Positions 8,364 to 18,260 of a stretch of DNA of 64,000 nucleotides are shown here, in pieces. Origin of the DNA: Marinospirillum minutulum DSM 6287 (GTDB lineage Bacteria > Pseudomonadota > Gammaproteobacteria > Pseudomonadales > Halomonadaceae); contig NZ_AULO01000008.1 of the NCBI RefSeq assembly GCF_000422325.1, forward strand, positions 248,001-312,000. Direction: 5' to 3'. The position numbers and the translations under genes are program-made. Each line of letters begins with the position of its first letter. The stretch's first letter is position 1. Under the pieces are notes generated by a model that saw only the letters and a list, made by a program, of their open reading frames with translations, searched no databases and was not told the DNA's origin.

Positions 8364-9260
8364 ATGATGCGCATTGGTTTATTTTTACTAACCAACCTAG
8401 CTGTAATTTTTATAGCCAGTATTACGCTTAGCCTGCTTGGCGTTGGTAGTTATTTAGATGCTAGTGGCGGCTTAGACCTAACTAGCCTTCTTATCTTTTG
8501 TTTTGTCTTTGGTATGGCGGGTTCTGTTGTTTCTTTATTCCTTTCTAAATGGATGGCAAAAAGAAGCACGCGCACACAAGTTATTACCCAACCACGCAAC
8601 CAGCAAGAACAATGGCTAGTACAAACCGTTGCAGAACTAGCAAAAAAAGCAGGCATCGGTATGCCTGAAGTGGGTATCTTCCCATCGAATCAGTCGAATG
8701 CCTTTGCTACTGGCTGGAATCGAAATGCAGCCTTAGTTGCCGTTTCCACAGGCCTATTAGAGCGTATGCGTCCTGAAGAAGTACGTGCAGTACTGGCACA
8801 CGAAATAGGCCACGTTGCCAATGGTGACATGGTTACTCTTGCTCTAGTGCAGGGTGTGGTAAATGCCTTTGTTATGTTCTTTGCACGTATTATTGGGCAT
8901 ACCGTAGATAAAGTAATTTTCAAAAATGAAAATGAAGGCCATGGCATTGCCTTTTTTGTTACCACCATCATTGCTGAAATTGTGTTAGGTATTCTAGCCT
9001 CAGCCATAGTGATGTGGTTTAGTCGCTTTCGTGAATACCGTGCCGATGAAGCCGGTGCACGTTTAGCTGGCTCTGGCGCTATGATTAACGCCCTACAGCG
9101 TTTAAAAGATGAACAAAACCTACCCAATGAAATGCCAGACACGCTAACCGCCTTTGGAATCAACAAAGGGCAAGCACAAAGCATGATACAAAAGCTATTT
9201 TCTAGCCACCCACCACTAGACGATCGCATCGCCGCTCTACGCAATAAGGCGTATACCTAA
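8364..9260 (+). CDS. htpX: Heat-shock membrane zinc metalloprotease HtpX (M48B)
   Basis: An inner-membrane protease that degrades damaged or misfolded membrane proteins together with FtsH. The 298 residues carry two N-terminal transmembrane helices (about 4-24 and 36-56), the zinc and catalytic motif HEIGH with His146, Glu147 and His150, and two further helices near 158-175 and 195-220. The third zinc ligand Glu is in the segment [14 protein letters not shown]. Start choice: ATG ATG at 8364/8367 behind TAGGAG. A sigma-32-like promoter lies immediately upstream and a strong terminator downstream, so it is probably a single-gene transcript. Confidence 0.95.
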   Translation: MMRIGLFLLTNLAVIFIASITLSLLGVGSYLDASGGLDLTSLLIFCFVFGMAGSVVSLFLSKWMAKRSTRTQVITQPRNQQEQWLVQTVAELAKKAGIGMPEVGIFPSNQSNAFATGWNRNAALVAVSTGLLERMRPEEVRAVLAHEIGHVANGDMVTLALVQGVVNAFVMFFARIIGHTVDKVIFKNENEGHGIAFFVTTIIAEIVLGILASAIVMWFSRFREYRADEAGARLAGSGAMINALQRLKDEQNLPNEMPDTLTAFGINKGQAQSMIQKLFSSHPPLDDRIAALRNKAYT

Positions 9261-9299
9261 ACCTTATACGCTAGGGTAAGATCATCAAACTGCATAACT

Positions 9300-9333
9300 A
9301 AAAAAGCTAGAAATTCTTTTCTAGCTTTTTTTT
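9300..9333 (+). terminator. Rho-independent terminator after htpX
   Basis: A perfect 14-bp stem (9300-9313 with 9318-9331) closes a TTCT loop. The right arm ends in eight T residues. It lies about 40 bases past the htpX stop. Confidence 0.9.
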
Positions 9334-9336
9334 AAC

Positions 9337-9355
9337 CCTTTGAATGACTCAAAGG
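9337..9355. repeat. Short inverted repeat ahead of the chemoreceptor gene
   Basis: CCTTTGA (9337-9343) and TCAAAGG (9349-9355) are separated by five bases. The repeat lies between the htpX terminator and the chemoreceptor start codon at 9378. It may be a small operator or a leader hairpin; nothing else supports a role. Confidence 0.35.
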
Positions 9356-9377
9356 TCATTTGTATGGAGCGAAACTG

Positions 9378-11081
9378 ATGATCAAGCTGAACACTATAGG
9401 TGGACGTCTTTTATTACAGCCTATTGCTGCTTTATTAGGCTTAGTCTTATTAGCTTTAGTTGCACTTAATGCCTTAGACGACACCCTAGAAAAAGAACGC
9501 GAAAGCCGTGTTGTAGCTGTGGTTGATCTTGCTAGTGGTATTATTAAGCATTATCAAACCCTAGAAAAAGACGGCCACCTTAGTCGTAACGAAGCTCAAC
9601 AAAGGGCAAAGGATGCTATCAAATCTCTGCGCTACGACAAGGTTGAATATTATTGGATTAATGATTTAACCAGCCCTATCCCTAAAATGATCATGCACTC
9701 CACCGTTCCTGCCTTAGACGGTACTATTTTAGACAAACCCAGTTATAACTACGCCATTCTTTCGCGTAACCGCGATGGCAGCCAGTCCGAAGTACTGAAT
9801 AATAAAAACTTATTTGTTGCCTTTGCAGACACAGTAAGAAAACACGGTGCAGGCTTTGTAGAGTACCAATGGCCTAAAGCGCTAGCAGGTGGTGGCGTTA
9901 CTGAACAACGCTTTAAAAAACTATCCTACGTTGCTGGTGAATCTACCTGGGGCTGGGTGGTTGGCTCAGGTATTTATATTGATGATGTTAGCGCTCAATT
10001 TTGGGCTTTAGCAAAACAAATTGGTTTAATGGGCTTAGCGGTTATTGCGGGTATTATGTTGTTATCTGCCTATATTCGCCGTTGGGTGCTTAAACAACTC
10101 GGTGGTGAGGTTGCCGAGGCAAGGCAGCTAGTACAAAAAGTTGCCCAAGGTGATTTTACTGCTTGTATTGCTAGTAGCAAAGCTGCCCCAGAAAGCGTTA
10201 TAGGTGCGGTAGGTTCTATGGCCAAGCAACTAGCCGAAATGATTCGTGGTATTAGTCAAATTTCTAACAGCCTTTCCAGTGCCTCTAGCCAGCTGGCAGC
10301 TGTAGCTCAGGAAAGCCACAGCACCCAAGACCAACAAACACAAGAAACAGACCAAGTTGCTATTGCAATTAATGAGATGAGCCACACCATCATGGAAGTC
10401 TCTGAAAATGCGCGTCGTGCCTCTGATGCCGCCAATAAAACTGATGATGCCGTAGTTGCTGGGCGCAGTTCCGTAGGTGAAGCAGGCAAAGCCATTGCAC
10501 TACTAGCAGATAAGGTTGGTGTTTCAACTAAGGTTATTCATAAGCTGAATGATGATTCCACTAACATAGGCGATGTTTTAAAGGTTATTCAAGACGTTGC
10601 AGAGCAAACCAACCTACTCGCCCTTAACGCAGCAATAGAAGCAGCCAGAGCCGGTGAAGCAGGGCGTGGGTTTGCCGTAGTAGCCGATGAGGTTCGGGGT
10701 TTAGCTAGCCGTACCCAGCAAAGTGCTGAAGAAATTCACCGTATGATTACCCTACTACAAGCCGGTGCAGAAGAAGCGGTTACGGTTATGGATGCCAGTA
10801 TTAAAGAAACAGAATCTACCGTTGCCGCTGCTAACGAAGCAGAAAAATCTTTAGATTTAATTGCCTCCGCAGCCGAGCACATAAGGGATATGAACCACCT
10901 TATTGCTTCCGCTGCTGAACAACAATCTGCTGTAGCAGAAGAAATTAACCGTAATATTGTAAAACTAGTAGAGCTATGCGTTAGCAGTTCTGCTTCAACT
11001 AGCCAAACTCACGAAGCTAGCTTTGAATTAGAAAAGCTAGCCAAAGAGTTGAATGATCGAATTAAACGCTTCCGTGTTTAA
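9378..11081 (+). CDS. Methyl-accepting chemotaxis protein with single Cache sensor
   Basis: A transmembrane chemoreceptor that controls CheA through a cytoplasmic hairpin. The ATG at 9378 follows GGAG with 8-base spacing and gives 567 residues; a TTG at 9360 is less likely. Order: TM1 about 10-30, a periplasmic sCache-type domain about 35-210 (marked by [11 protein letters not shown] and [12 protein letters not shown]), TM2 about 215-235, a HAMP-like linker ([16 protein letters not shown]), then the signalling domain. The conserved hairpin tip is [19 protein letters not shown]. The sCache_2 class often senses small organic acids, but the ligand cannot be read here. No che genes are nearby. 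The stop overlaps the convergent pdxB stop by four bases. Confidence 0.93.
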   Translation: MIKLNTIGGRLLLQPIAALLGLVLLALVALNALDDTLEKERESRVVAVVDLASGIIKHYQTLEKDGHLSRNEAQQRAKDAIKSLRYDKVEYYWINDLTSPIPKMIMHSTVPALDGTILDKPSYNYAILSRNRDGSQSEVLNNKNLFVAFADTVRKHGAGFVEYQWPKALAGGGVTEQRFKKLSYVAGESTWGWVVGSGIYIDDVSAQFWALAKQIGLMGLAVIAGIMLLSAYIRRWVLKQLGGEVAEARQLVQKVAQGDFTACIASSKAAPESVIGAVGSMAKQLAEMIRGISQISNSLSSASSQLAAVAQESHSTQDQQTQETDQVAIAINEMSHTIMEVSENARRASDAANKTDDAVVAGRSSVGEAGKAIALLADKVGVSTKVIHKLNDDSTNIGDVLKVIQDVAEQTNLLALNAAIEAARAGEAGRGFAVVADEVRGLASRTQQSAEEIHRMITLLQAGAEEAVTVMDASIKETESTVAAANEAEKSLDLIASAAEHIRDMNHLIASAAEQQSAVAEEINRNIVKLVELCVSSSASTSQTHEASFELEKLAKELNDRIKRFRV

Positions 11082-12211
11082 TTCACCAAACTAAAACCCA
11101 GCGCTTTTAAAGCGCTGGCTTGTTCTTCTGTTGCAGCCTTAACTTTTAGTGATGAAAACTCCCTTCGAATAGGGTAGCTTTTGCGTAAGGCTTGATAAAC
11201 CTTTTCTGTCGCGCTGGTGGTTTTTAAAGCTTGAAGTAAGCGCCAACTATCGGCTAGTGGGTGGTAACAAAGGTGGGCAGCACGTCGGCAAGCTTCTTCT
11301 ACTCCACAACTGGCATCTAACTCTAACCTGGCCAGTGGTACTTTTGGTAAGAGTGCTTCAAGCTTAACACTGGGTTCTTTACCCAAGTGTTGGCACCAAG
11401 CCTGATAAAGCATTTCTGTACCTCGGCTTTTACCTTCTAAACTATAGCCAGCAATATGAGGCGTAGCTAACAGGCAGTGCTTAATTAATTCATAATCTAA
11501 ACTTGGCTCGCCTTCAAACACATCAAGCAATAATAAAGGGGCTGTTTTTTTCTTTATTTGGTTTTTTAAAGCCTGCTGGTCAATAATACCACCACGCCCT
11601 GCATTTAATAGGTATTTGCCTTCTAATAGTGCTAACTCATCTACCCCAATTAAATGCCAAGAAGGAAATTCACCCTTACGAGTTAAGGGTGTATGAAAAC
11701 AAACAATGTCTGCTTTAGTTAAAACTTGGGTTAAACTTAAAAAACCCTCTTCGCCCCTAGCAGCTCTAGGCGGATCATTTAATAAAACCTTACAGCCATA
11801 ATTAGTTAACCTAGTGGCTAAACGCCCACCCACCTGCCCGACACCCACAATAGCAATGGTTTGATCTTTTAAATTAAAACCTTGTTCACTAGCAAGCCAT
11901 AACAAAGAGGCAAGAACATAATCAACAACAGAAGTAGCATTACAACCTGGCGCACTGGCAAAACTGATACCAGCGGTGTTTAACCAGGCTTCATCTATAT
12001 GATCAACACCTATAGTGGCAGTAGCTACAAACTTAACTTTGCTCCCCTGCAAAAGCTGTTGATTTACCTGGGTGACAGAGCGAACTAAAAGCCCATCGGC
12101 ATCTTTTACATCGGCTGGTTTAATGGCACTACCTGGCAAATAAATTAATTCAGCCGTCTTGCCAAAAAATGCTTCAGTAAAGGGAAGGTTTTCATCAACG
12201 ATTAGACGCAT
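11078..12211 (-). CDS. pdxB: Erythronate-4-phosphate dehydrogenase PdxB
   Basis: Second step of the DXP-dependent pyridoxal phosphate pathway: it oxidises 4-phosphoerythronate. The 377 residues open with the family's IVDENLPF segment. A Rossmann motif [10 protein letters not shown] lies near 123-132, the catalytic Arg is in NAGRGGIID, and the catalytic His is in [12 protein letters not shown]. The C-terminal dimerisation extension is present and matches the usual 375-380 residues. It reads toward the chemoreceptor with overlapping stops. SerC, encoded at 59722-60807, catalyses the next PLP-pathway step as well as its serine role, so two of that pathway's enzymes are in this window. Confidence 0.95.
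   Translation of the reverse strand: MRLIVDENLPFTEAFFGKTAELIYLPGSAIKPADVKDADGLLVRSVTQVNQQLLQGSKVKFVATATIGVDHIDEAWLNTAGISFASAPGCNATSVVDYVLASLLWLASEQGFNLKDQTIAIVGVGQVGGRLATRLTNYGCKVLLNDPPRAARGEEGFLSLTQVLTKADIVCFHTPLTRKGEFPSWHLIGVDELALLEGKYLLNAGRGGIIDQQALKNQIKKKTAPLLLLDVFEGEPSLDYELIKHCLLATPHIAGYSLEGKSRGTEMLYQAWCQHLGKEPSVKLEALLPKVPLARLELDASCGVEEACRRAAHLCYHPLADSWRLLQALKTTSATEKVYQALRKSYPIRREFSSLKVKAATEEQASALKALGFSLVN
11098..11118 (+). terminator. Hairpin inside the pdxB 3' end, possible terminator for the chemoreceptor
   Basis: A perfect inverted repeat of 10 bp per arm (11098-11107 and 11109-11118) lies within the last codons of pdxB. On the plus strand it follows the chemoreceptor stop by 16 bases and precedes a T-rich but interrupted stretch. 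No other terminator is available to the chemoreceptor transcript. Confidence 0.5.
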
Positions 12212-12275
12212 AGGTTTTTTTCTCCACAGGGTTTACAATCGCAACTTCGAATTATTATTTTATTAAGGATCTATC

Positions 12276-12566
12276 TTGATTCTACGTTGGGAAAAAGATC
12301 AGGACTATTACTTAGTTCATGTTCACCAAGATATGTTTGGTGACTGGCTAGTAACTAGAGCTTGGGGGCAAACAGGCACACTTTATGGTGGTATTAAACA
12401 CACCCTAGTCGCTTCACCAGAAGAAGCTGCCACCCTAGTTGATGATATACGCCACATACAAGAAAGCCGAGGCTATCACAAGGTATTAGAAGCAAACAAC
12501 CCTGACGATATTCCCGGCTCTATAAAAAGCACCATGAAAGGTGAGCTGCCTTTTCAGGAAGGCTAG
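12276..12566 (+). CDS. Small WGR-domain-like protein
   Basis: The 96 residues resemble a stand-alone WGR domain, a fold found in PARPs and in bacterial single-domain proteins, where it is thought to bind nucleic acid. The hallmark appears as AWGQTGT near residues 29-35, with Gln in place of the usual Arg, followed by GG and a helical C-terminal half. The best start is TTG at 12276, preceded by AAGGA at 12265-12269; no ATG gives the whole domain. It is transcribed divergently from pdxB and converges on a glutaredoxin-like gene with a 6-base gap. The biological role is unknown. Confidence 0.7.
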   Translation: MILRWEKDQDYYLVHVHQDMFGDWLVTRAWGQTGTLYGGIKHTLVASPEEAATLVDDIRHIQESRGYHKVLEANNPDDIPGSIKSTMKGELPFQEG

Positions 12567-12572
12567 CTCTGC

Positions 12573-12824
12573 TTATTTAGGCAAATCGTTTATCCAGTTA
12601 GCTAGGCCTTCAGCATTAAAAGGCCAACCTAGCTCTACACCATTTGGGCTAGCCACTACTGGAATACGCACACCATAACGCGCCATCAACAGGTCATCTT
12701 CGGCTATATCAACTAAAGCCAGCTTTAACCCTTTTGCTAACCAAGGCTCTAGCAAAGCCAAAGCCTGGTTGCATAAATGGCACCCACTCGTTGTATAAAG
12801 TGTTAGGTGTAAATTTGCGGTCAT
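12573..12824 (-). CDS. Glutaredoxin-like protein (DUF836 family)
   Basis: The 83 residues have a thioredoxin-like fold pattern: strand LHLTLYTTSGC, the redox motif CHLC at about 15-18, and a cis-proline strand VRIPVVASP near 53. DUF836 proteins are short glutaredoxin-like thiol-disulphide proteins of uncertain substrate. AAAGGA sits before the ATG. It starts 15 bases after metQ on the same strand, so it may be read through from the methionine transporter operon. Confidence 0.8.
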   Translation of the reverse strand: MTANLHLTLYTTSGCHLCNQALALLEPWLAKGLKLALVDIAEDDLLMARYGVRIPVVASPNGVELGWPFNAEGLANWINDLPK

Positions 12825-12839
12825 TGCCCTTTCCTTTTA

Positions 12840-13625
12840 TTAATAAATAGGTGCTACAGCGCCTTTATACTTAGTTTTAATAAAGTCGCTAACTTCCTTA
12901 GTTTTTAAAGCAGCGACCAGTTTTACAATTTCTGGGTTTTGTTCTTTGCCTTCTTTCACCACTAGAATATTTACATAGGGTGAATCACTGCCTTCAATAA
13001 CCAGAGCATCTTTAGCTGGGTTTAAACCAGCCTCTAAAGCATAGTTAGTGTTAATCAGTGCTAAATCTACCTGACCTAAAATACGTGGTAGGGTTGCAGC
13101 CTCTAACTCACGAAAACGTAAATTTTTAGGGTTTTCTATAATATCGCGTGGCGTTGCCGTAATACCTGCCTCTGGGTTTAGCTTAATTAAACCAGCGGTT
13201 TGTAATAACAATAACGCACGACCACCGTTAGTTGCATCGTTAGGTAAGGCAATTTGTGCGCGTTTAGGCAATTTAGCTAGGTCTTTATGCTTGCTAGAAT
13301 AAGCACCAAAAGGCTCTACGTGAACACCTGCAACACTCACTAACTGAGTGCCACGGCTTTTATTAAACTCTGTTAGGTAGGGCTGATGCTGAAAGAAGTT
13401 AGCATCTAAACGGCCTTCATTCACCTGCACGTTAGGCTGCACATAGTCGGTAAAAACTTTTACATCGAGTGTTACACCCTGCTTAGCTAGGCTAGGCTTT
13501 AAAAACTCTAAAATTTCCGCATGGGGCACAGCCGTTGCAGCAACTTTTAACGTTGCTGCCTGAGCTATAGAAGCTTGAGCAGAAAAAGCTAAAGCTACTA
13601 CAAAACCAGTTAATAATTTTTTCAT
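12840..13625 (-). CDS. metQ: D-/L-methionine ABC transporter binding protein MetQ (NlpA family)
   Basis: The periplasmic receptor for methionine uptake through MetNI. The 261 residues start with a Sec signal peptide ending in AQA near residue 23. There is no lipobox cysteine, unlike E. coli MetQ but as in several other proteobacteria. Family markers include ATAVPHAEILE near the mature N-terminus and NFFQHQPYL near 80. It is the last gene of metN-metI-metQ, 23 bases behind metI. No MetJ box or SAM riboswitch is visible before the operon. Confidence 0.93.
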   Translation of the reverse strand: MKKLLTGFVVALAFSAQASIAQAATLKVAATAVPHAEILEFLKPSLAKQGVTLDVKVFTDYVQPNVQVNEGRLDANFFQHQPYLTEFNKSRGTQLVSVAGVHVEPFGAYSSKHKDLAKLPKRAQIALPNDATNGGRALLLLQTAGLIKLNPEAGITATPRDIIENPKNLRFRELEAATLPRILGQVDLALINTNYALEAGLNPAKDALVIEGSDSPYVNILVVKEGKEQNPEIVKLVAALKTKEVSDFIKTKYKGAVAPIY

Positions 13626-13648
13626 CTTACCTTTCCTTAAATAATCAA

Positions 13649-14314
13649 TTATTTACGTGAATAATGAACCACTAGGCGGTCGCCCACCATTTGTAATACC
13701 TGCACCAATACCAATAACAGCACCACCGTTACCACCATGACATCGGTTTGAAAACGCTGATAACCAAAGCGAATGGCTAAATCACCCAAACCACCAGCAC
13801 CTACAACACCTGCCATAGCGGTATAAGAAACCAGCGTAATAGCAGTTACGGTTATAGCAGCTAGAATACCCGGTCTAGCTTCTGGTAACAAAGCACTAAT
13901 AATTATTTGCTTAGTCGTTGCACCCATTGCTTGGGTGGCTTCAATAATACCCCGGTCTACTTCCCTTAGGGCAGTTTCTACAAGGCGTGCAAAAAAAGGC
14001 GTTGCACCTACAACCAAGGGTGGAATAGCACCTGCCACACCCAAAGACGTGCCGGTAATCATGACTGTGATAGGAATCATCACTATCAATAAAATAATAA
14101 AGGGTAAGGAACGCAGAATATTGGTAACTAAAGATAAAATTGAATAAAGCCCTTTTTGATCGAACAATTGCTTAGGGCCAGTAAGAAATAGCAATACACC
14201 TAAAGGCAAGCCAAGCAGGATTGTAAAAATAAGTGAACCACCCAGCATTAAAAAAGTTTCTAGGGTCGCCAGCCAAATTTCATACCAGTCTACATTTGCT
14301 AATAACTCATTCAT
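13649..14314 (-). CDS. metI: Methionine ABC transporter permease MetI
   Basis: The membrane subunit of the methionine importer. The 221 residues carry about five transmembrane helices and the EAA loop that docks on MetN ([22 protein letters not shown], near 123-144). The length equals the usual 217-225. It overlaps the metN stop by eight bases, so translation is coupled. Confidence 0.94.
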   Translation of the reverse strand: MNELLANVDWYEIWLATLETFLMLGGSLIFTILLGLPLGVLLFLTGPKQLFDQKGLYSILSLVTNILRSLPFIILLIVMIPITVMITGTSLGVAGAIPPLVVGATPFFARLVETALREVDRGIIEATQAMGATTKQIIISALLPEARPGILAAITVTAITLVSYTAMAGVVGAGGLGDLAIRFGYQRFQTDVMVVTVVLLLVLVQVLQMVGDRLVVHYSRK

Positions 14315-15320
14315 GGCGTAACTCCTCTAAATGAACCTCAGCCGCCTGCAGCATTTGCATGGCTTCTTCCAGCCTTTCACCTTTAAATGCCACGGTTAGC
14401 TGACCGTAAGGTTCATTACGAATGCGATCAATTCTTCCCGATAAAATGGAAAACTCTATGCCCGTTTGATAAGCAACCCTAGCCAACAAGGGTTCATAGG
14501 TTGCTTGGCCCTGAAAGGTTAAATGTAAAATACGTCCTTCCACTTCAGCTAGGTTTTGCACCCTTTCGTTTTCATCCACCTGCTCTGCTTCATAAACAAA
14601 ACGCTTAGTTGTGGGGTGTTGTGGGTGTAAAAACACATCGGCTACCTTGCCCTGCTCAACAATAACGCCGCCATCCATTACTGCTACTTGATCACAAATT
14701 CGGCGTACCACGTCCATTTCGTGAGTAATCAAAACAAGCGTTAAGCCTAATTCACGGTTAATTTCAGCCAATAGCTCTAACACCTGCCCAGTGGTTTGTG
14801 GGTCTAACGCACTGGTAGCTTCATCACATAACAAAATGGTTGGATCAGTCGCTAAAGCACGCGCTATGCCTACTCGCTGTTTTTCACCACCCGAAAGCTG
14901 GGCTGGGTATTTTTTGGCATGGTTCTCTAAACCTACCCTTGCCAATAGGTCACTTACTTTTTTATTAATGGCTTGTTTAGACAGTTCGCCCGCCAAACGC
15001 AAAGGTAAGGCAACATTGTCTGCCACACTGCGTGATGTTAGTAGGTTAAAGTGTTGGAAAATCATCCCCACGCGGCGACGAAAATTGCGCAAACCTTCAG
15101 CATCTAACTGGGTAATATCTAAACCATCCACTTCTATTCGCCCAGCGCTGGGTTCTTCTAGGCGGTTAATTAAGCGCATAAGCGTAGATTTACCCGCACC
15201 AGAATGCCCAATTAAGCCATAAATTTGCCCTGTAGGAATTTGCAAAGAGGTGGTTTGTAAGGCTGTTACCGATTTTTTACCTAACTGATAAGCCTTATGG
15301 ACTTCGAAAAACTCTATCAC
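14307..15320 (-). CDS. metN: Methionine ABC transporter ATP-binding protein MetN
   Basis: The ATPase of the methionine importer. The 337 residues show Walker [10 protein letters not shown] near 38-46, the signature LSGGEKQR near 140, Walker [13 protein letters not shown] near 160, and a C-terminal NIL regulatory domain (about 265-337). The NIL domain binds methionine and gives transinhibition in this family. It starts 67 bases downstream of gyrA on the same strand, with a strong hairpin between the two. Confidence 0.95.
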   Translation of the reverse strand: MIEFFEVHKAYQLGKKSVTALQTTSLQIPTGQIYGLIGHSGAGKSTLMRLINRLEEPSAGRIEVDGLDITQLDAEGLRNFRRRVGMIFQHFNLLTSRSVADNVALPLRLAGELSKQAINKKVSDLLARVGLENHAKKYPAQLSGGEKQRVGIARALATDPTILLCDEATSALDPQTTGQVLELLAEINRELGLTLVLITHEMDVVRRICDQVAVMDGGVIVEQGKVADVFLHPQHPTTKRFVYEAEQVDENERVQNLAEVEGRILHLTFQGQATYEPLLARVAYQTGIEFSILSGRIDRIRNEPYGQLTVAFKGERLEEAMQMLQAAEVHLEELRHE

Positions 15321-15341
15321 CGGACTAATACCTGAAATGAG

Positions 15342-15364
15342 AATCCCGGCACTCGGCCGGGATT
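15342..15364 (-). terminator. GC-rich hairpin between gyrA and metN
   Basis: A perfect 9-bp stem (15342-15350 with 15356-15364) closes a 5-nt loop. On the minus strand it is followed only by a broken T stretch (CTCATTTC), so it is either a modest gyrA terminator or an attenuating or processing site. The T-richer side is on the plus strand, where no gene needs it. Confidence 0.55.
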
Positions 15365-15387
15365 AGGGTTTTATTTTCTAACGAAGT

Positions 15388-18162
15388 TTAATCTTCGGCA
15401 GGTGAGTCTTCATCGGCTTCTGGTTGATCTACTGATTGTTCTGTCGTTTCATCAGTAGTTTCATCCGTTGCCAAAGCTTCTTCATCGGGTTCAGCATCTG
15501 GGTCTTCGCCAATATCCTGAACACGCACTGTGCCACTGAGTTTTTCTTCGTCTGTTAAACGAATCAGTGTTACACCTTGCGTATTACGCGAGGTTGTTGA
15601 AATTTCATCAACTCGGGTGCGTACTAGGGTGCCACGGTTGGTGATAAGCATCATTTCTTCGCCATCTTCAACCTGAATAGCAGAGACTAGAGCACCATTA
15701 CGTGCGCTACACTGCATGGCAATAACACCCTGACCACCACGACCACGTAAAGGAAATTCAGGTAAACGGGTACGCTTACCATAGCCATTTTCAGAAGCAG
15801 TCAGTATGTAAATAGGACGCTCAACTTCCACCATTTCAGTTGAAGCTTCTGTAGTAGTTGCTTCTAGCTGAGTTGTTTCGTTATCCATCACCTCTGCATC
15901 ATCAACTTCATCTTCAGCATCGGTATCAGCATCTATTACGGTATTACGTGGAATGATAAGGCTAATCACTTCGCCGCCTTCTGGTAGACGAATACCCCGC
16001 ACACCACGGGCGGTGCGACCCATGCTACGCACTCTATCTTCTTCAAAACGAATAGCTTTACCTGCACTGGTAAACAGCATAACGTGATCTGTACCGTGGG
16101 TAATGGCTGCACCTACTAGATGGTCGCCTTCGTCTAGGTCTAGGGCAATTAAGCCGCTAGAACGTGGACGAGCGAATTGATCTAGGCTGGTTTTCTTAAC
16201 CGTACCACGGGCTGTTGCCATAAAGATGTAATGGTCTTCACGGTACTCAGTCACAGGTAGAATGGTGGTGATCTGCTCACCTTCTTCTAACGGAAGCAGG
16301 TTAACCAAGGGACGACCCCGCGAACCACGGCTGCCAGTAGGTATATCATAAACTTTTAGCCAGTAAACCTTACCACGGGTAGAGAAAAGCATAATGGTGG
16401 CGTGTGTAGAAGCCACTAATAAATGCTCTATTACGTCTTCGTCTTTCATGGCGGTTGCTGACTTGCCACGACCACCACGGCGCTGAGCACGGTAATCACT
16501 TAACGGCTGAGTTTTGGCATAGCCGGTACGTGAAATAGTCACTACCATGTCTTCTTCAGCAATTAAGTCTTCCATAGAGAAGTCTTGACGGCTGGCAATA
16601 ATCACACTACGGCGAGGATCAGCATACTCATGACGAATGGCTGTTAGTTCTTCACGAATTACCTGCATAAGCAATTCTGGGTCGGCCAAAATAGCTAGGT
16701 ATTCAGCAATTTTTTCTAGCAGCTCACGGTATTCTGTTAGCAGCTTTTCGTGCTCCATACCCGTTAAGCGGTGCAGGCGTAAGTCTAAAATGGCCTGGGC
16801 TTGCACCGTTGATAAACGGTAGCTGTCTTGTGCTTCAGACATACCCAAACCTTCTTCAAGGCTATCGGGCTTACAAGCATCCGCGCCAGCACGCTCCAAC
16901 ATTTCTACTACGTTGCCAGGTGCCCAATCACGCGCCAACAAACCTTCTCTAGCTTCCGCTGGTGAGGGTGAGGCTTTGATTAGTTCAATAATAGGATCGA
17001 TATTAGCCAAGGCAATGGCTAAACCTTCAAGAATATGACCACGGTCTTTAGCTTTGCGTAGTTCAAATACAGTACGGCGAGTAACCACTTCTTGACGGTG
17101 GCGAATAAAGGCTTCCAGCATTTGCTTAAGGTTAAGCAACATGGGCTGGCCATCACGCAGCGCCACCATGTTAATACCAAACACATTCTGTAAAGAGGTT
17201 TGGGTAAACAGGTTGTTGACTAGCACTTCAGGCGATTCGCCACGCTTTACTTCAACCACAATACGCATACCGTCTTTATCAGACTCGTCACGTAGTTCAG
17301 CGATGCCTTCAATTTTCTTTTCTTTAACCAGCTCAGCAATACGTTCTATTTGCTTGGCTTTATTTAGTTGGTAAGGAATTTCAGTGAAAACGATGGCTTC
17401 GCGGTTACCTATGGTTTCAAAGTGGTGCTTGGCACGCATGTAAATACGGCCACGCCCAGTACGGTAGGCTTCAATAATACCGGCTTTACCATTAATAATA
17501 GCGCCAGTTGGGAAGTCTGGGCCGGGGATGTATTCCATTAGCTGCTCAATGGTCAGCTCGGGTTCATCAATTAAGGCCAGGCAACCATCAACCACTTCAC
17601 CCAAGTTATGGGGCGGAATGTTAGTTGCCATACCCACCGCAATACCAGCCGAACCATTAACGAGTAGGTTGGGAACACGCGTCGGTAAAACTTCAGGAAT
17701 TCTTTCAGTGCCATCGTAGTTGTCTACATAATCTACGGTGTCTTTGTCTAGATCAGCCAATAAAGAATGACTCATCTTAGTCATACGGATTTCGGTATAA
17801 CGCATGGCAGCAGCGGAATCACCGTCTACCGAACCAAAGTTACCTTGACCGTCGACCAGCATATAGCGGAGAGAGAAGGGCTGCGCCATACGAACAATGG
17901 TGTCATAAACTGCAGAGTCGCCATGCGGGTGATATTTACCAATAACATCACCCACCACACGGGCAGACTTTTTATAGGGTTTATTCCAGTCGTTGTTCAG
18001 TTCATGCATGGCAAACAGCACACGGCGGTGAACCGGTTTAAGACCATCGCGCACATCAGGTAGTGCGCGTCCGACAATAACGCTCATCGCGTAATCAAGG
18101 TAGGACTGCTTTAGCTCGTCCTCAATATTTATCGGATGAATCTCTGTGGCGATATCAGCCAT
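15388..18162 (-). CDS. gyrA: DNA gyrase subunit A
   Basis: Introduces negative supercoils into DNA with GyrB. The 924 residues include the catalytic Tyr122 (in AAMRYTE), the quinolone-determining positions Ser83 and Asp87 in their wild-type state, and the GyrA box QRRGGRGK that opens the C-terminal pinwheel. The C-terminal domain has an acidic, low-complexity insertion at roughly 736-775. The protein also ends in a strongly acidic tail of about 40 residues (from about 885). A good ribosome binding site (AAGGA) lies nine bases before the ATG, and a sigma-70 promoter is visible at 18200-18229. Confidence 0.97.
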   Translation of the reverse strand: MADIATEIHPINIEDELKQSYLDYAMSVIVGRALPDVRDGLKPVHRRVLFAMHELNNDWNKPYKKSARVVGDVIGKYHPHGDSAVYDTIVRMAQPFSLRYMLVDGQGNFGSVDGDSAAAMRYTEIRMTKMSHSLLADLDKDTVDYVDNYDGTERIPEVLPTRVPNLLVNGSAGIAVGMATNIPPHNLGEVVDGCLALIDEPELTIEQLMEYIPGPDFPTGAIINGKAGIIEAYRTGRGRIYMRAKHHFETIGNREAIVFTEIPYQLNKAKQIERIAELVKEKKIEGIAELRDESDKDGMRIVVEVKRGESPEVLVNNLFTQTSLQNVFGINMVALRDGQPMLLNLKQMLEAFIRHRQEVVTRRTVFELRKAKDRGHILEGLAIALANIDPIIELIKASPSPAEAREGLLARDWAPGNVVEMLERAGADACKPDSLEEGLGMSEAQDSYRLSTVQAQAILDLRLHRLTGMEHEKLLTEYRELLEKIAEYLAILADPELLMQVIREELTAIRHEYADPRRSVIIASRQDFSMEDLIAEEDMVVTISRTGYAKTQPLSDYRAQRRGGRGKSATAMKDEDVIEHLLVASTHATIMLFSTRGKVYWLKVYDIPTGSRGSRGRPLVNLLPLEEGEQITTILPVTEYREDHYIFMATARGTVKKTSLDQFARPRSSGLIALDLDEGDHLVGAAITHGTDHVMLFTSAGKAIRFEEDRVRSMGRTARGVRGIRLPEGGEVISLIIPRNTVIDADTDAEDEVDDAEVMDNETTQLEATTTEASTEMVEVERPIYILTASENGYGKRTRLPEFPLRGRGGQGVIAMQCSARNGALVSAIQVEDGEEMMLITNRGTLVRTRVDEISTTSRNTQGVTLIRLTDEEKLSGTVRVQDIGEDPDAEPDEEALATDETTDETTEQSVDQPEADEDSPAED

Positions 18163-18199
18163 ACATCTTCGTCCTTCTTAGTTTTATGATATTCAGTCG

Positions 18200-18229
18200 A
18201 TTATACCCTTTTTGTCTAGCGCAAGTCAC
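18200..18229 (-). promoter_or_regulatory. Sigma-70 promoter of gyrA
   Basis: On the minus strand a perfect -10 TATAAT (18200-18205) lies 18 bp from a -35-like GTGACT (18224-18229). The start codon is about 38 bases beyond the -10. Confidence 0.65.
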
Positions 18230-18260
18230 ATTGACTTCTAGCCAACTAACAGCTTTGTAG

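Noticed and set aside
8690-9244. 184-codon minus-strand frame inside htpX
   Set aside because: Composition is atypical (Ser/Arg/Ala-rich), it has no ribosome binding site, and it lies wholly under a well-conserved gene.
9250-9280. Sigma-28-like flagellar promoter (TAAA...) for the chemoreceptor
   Set aside because: The downstream half matches poorly and the strong htpX terminator would stop any transcript before the gene.
14791-15222. 143-codon plus-strand frame inside metN
   Set aside because: Shadow frame of a conserved ATPase with no independent support.
15321-15387. SAM riboswitch or MetJ boxes before metN
   Set aside because: The gap is only 67 bases, holds one simple hairpin, and has no AGACGTCT-like repeats.
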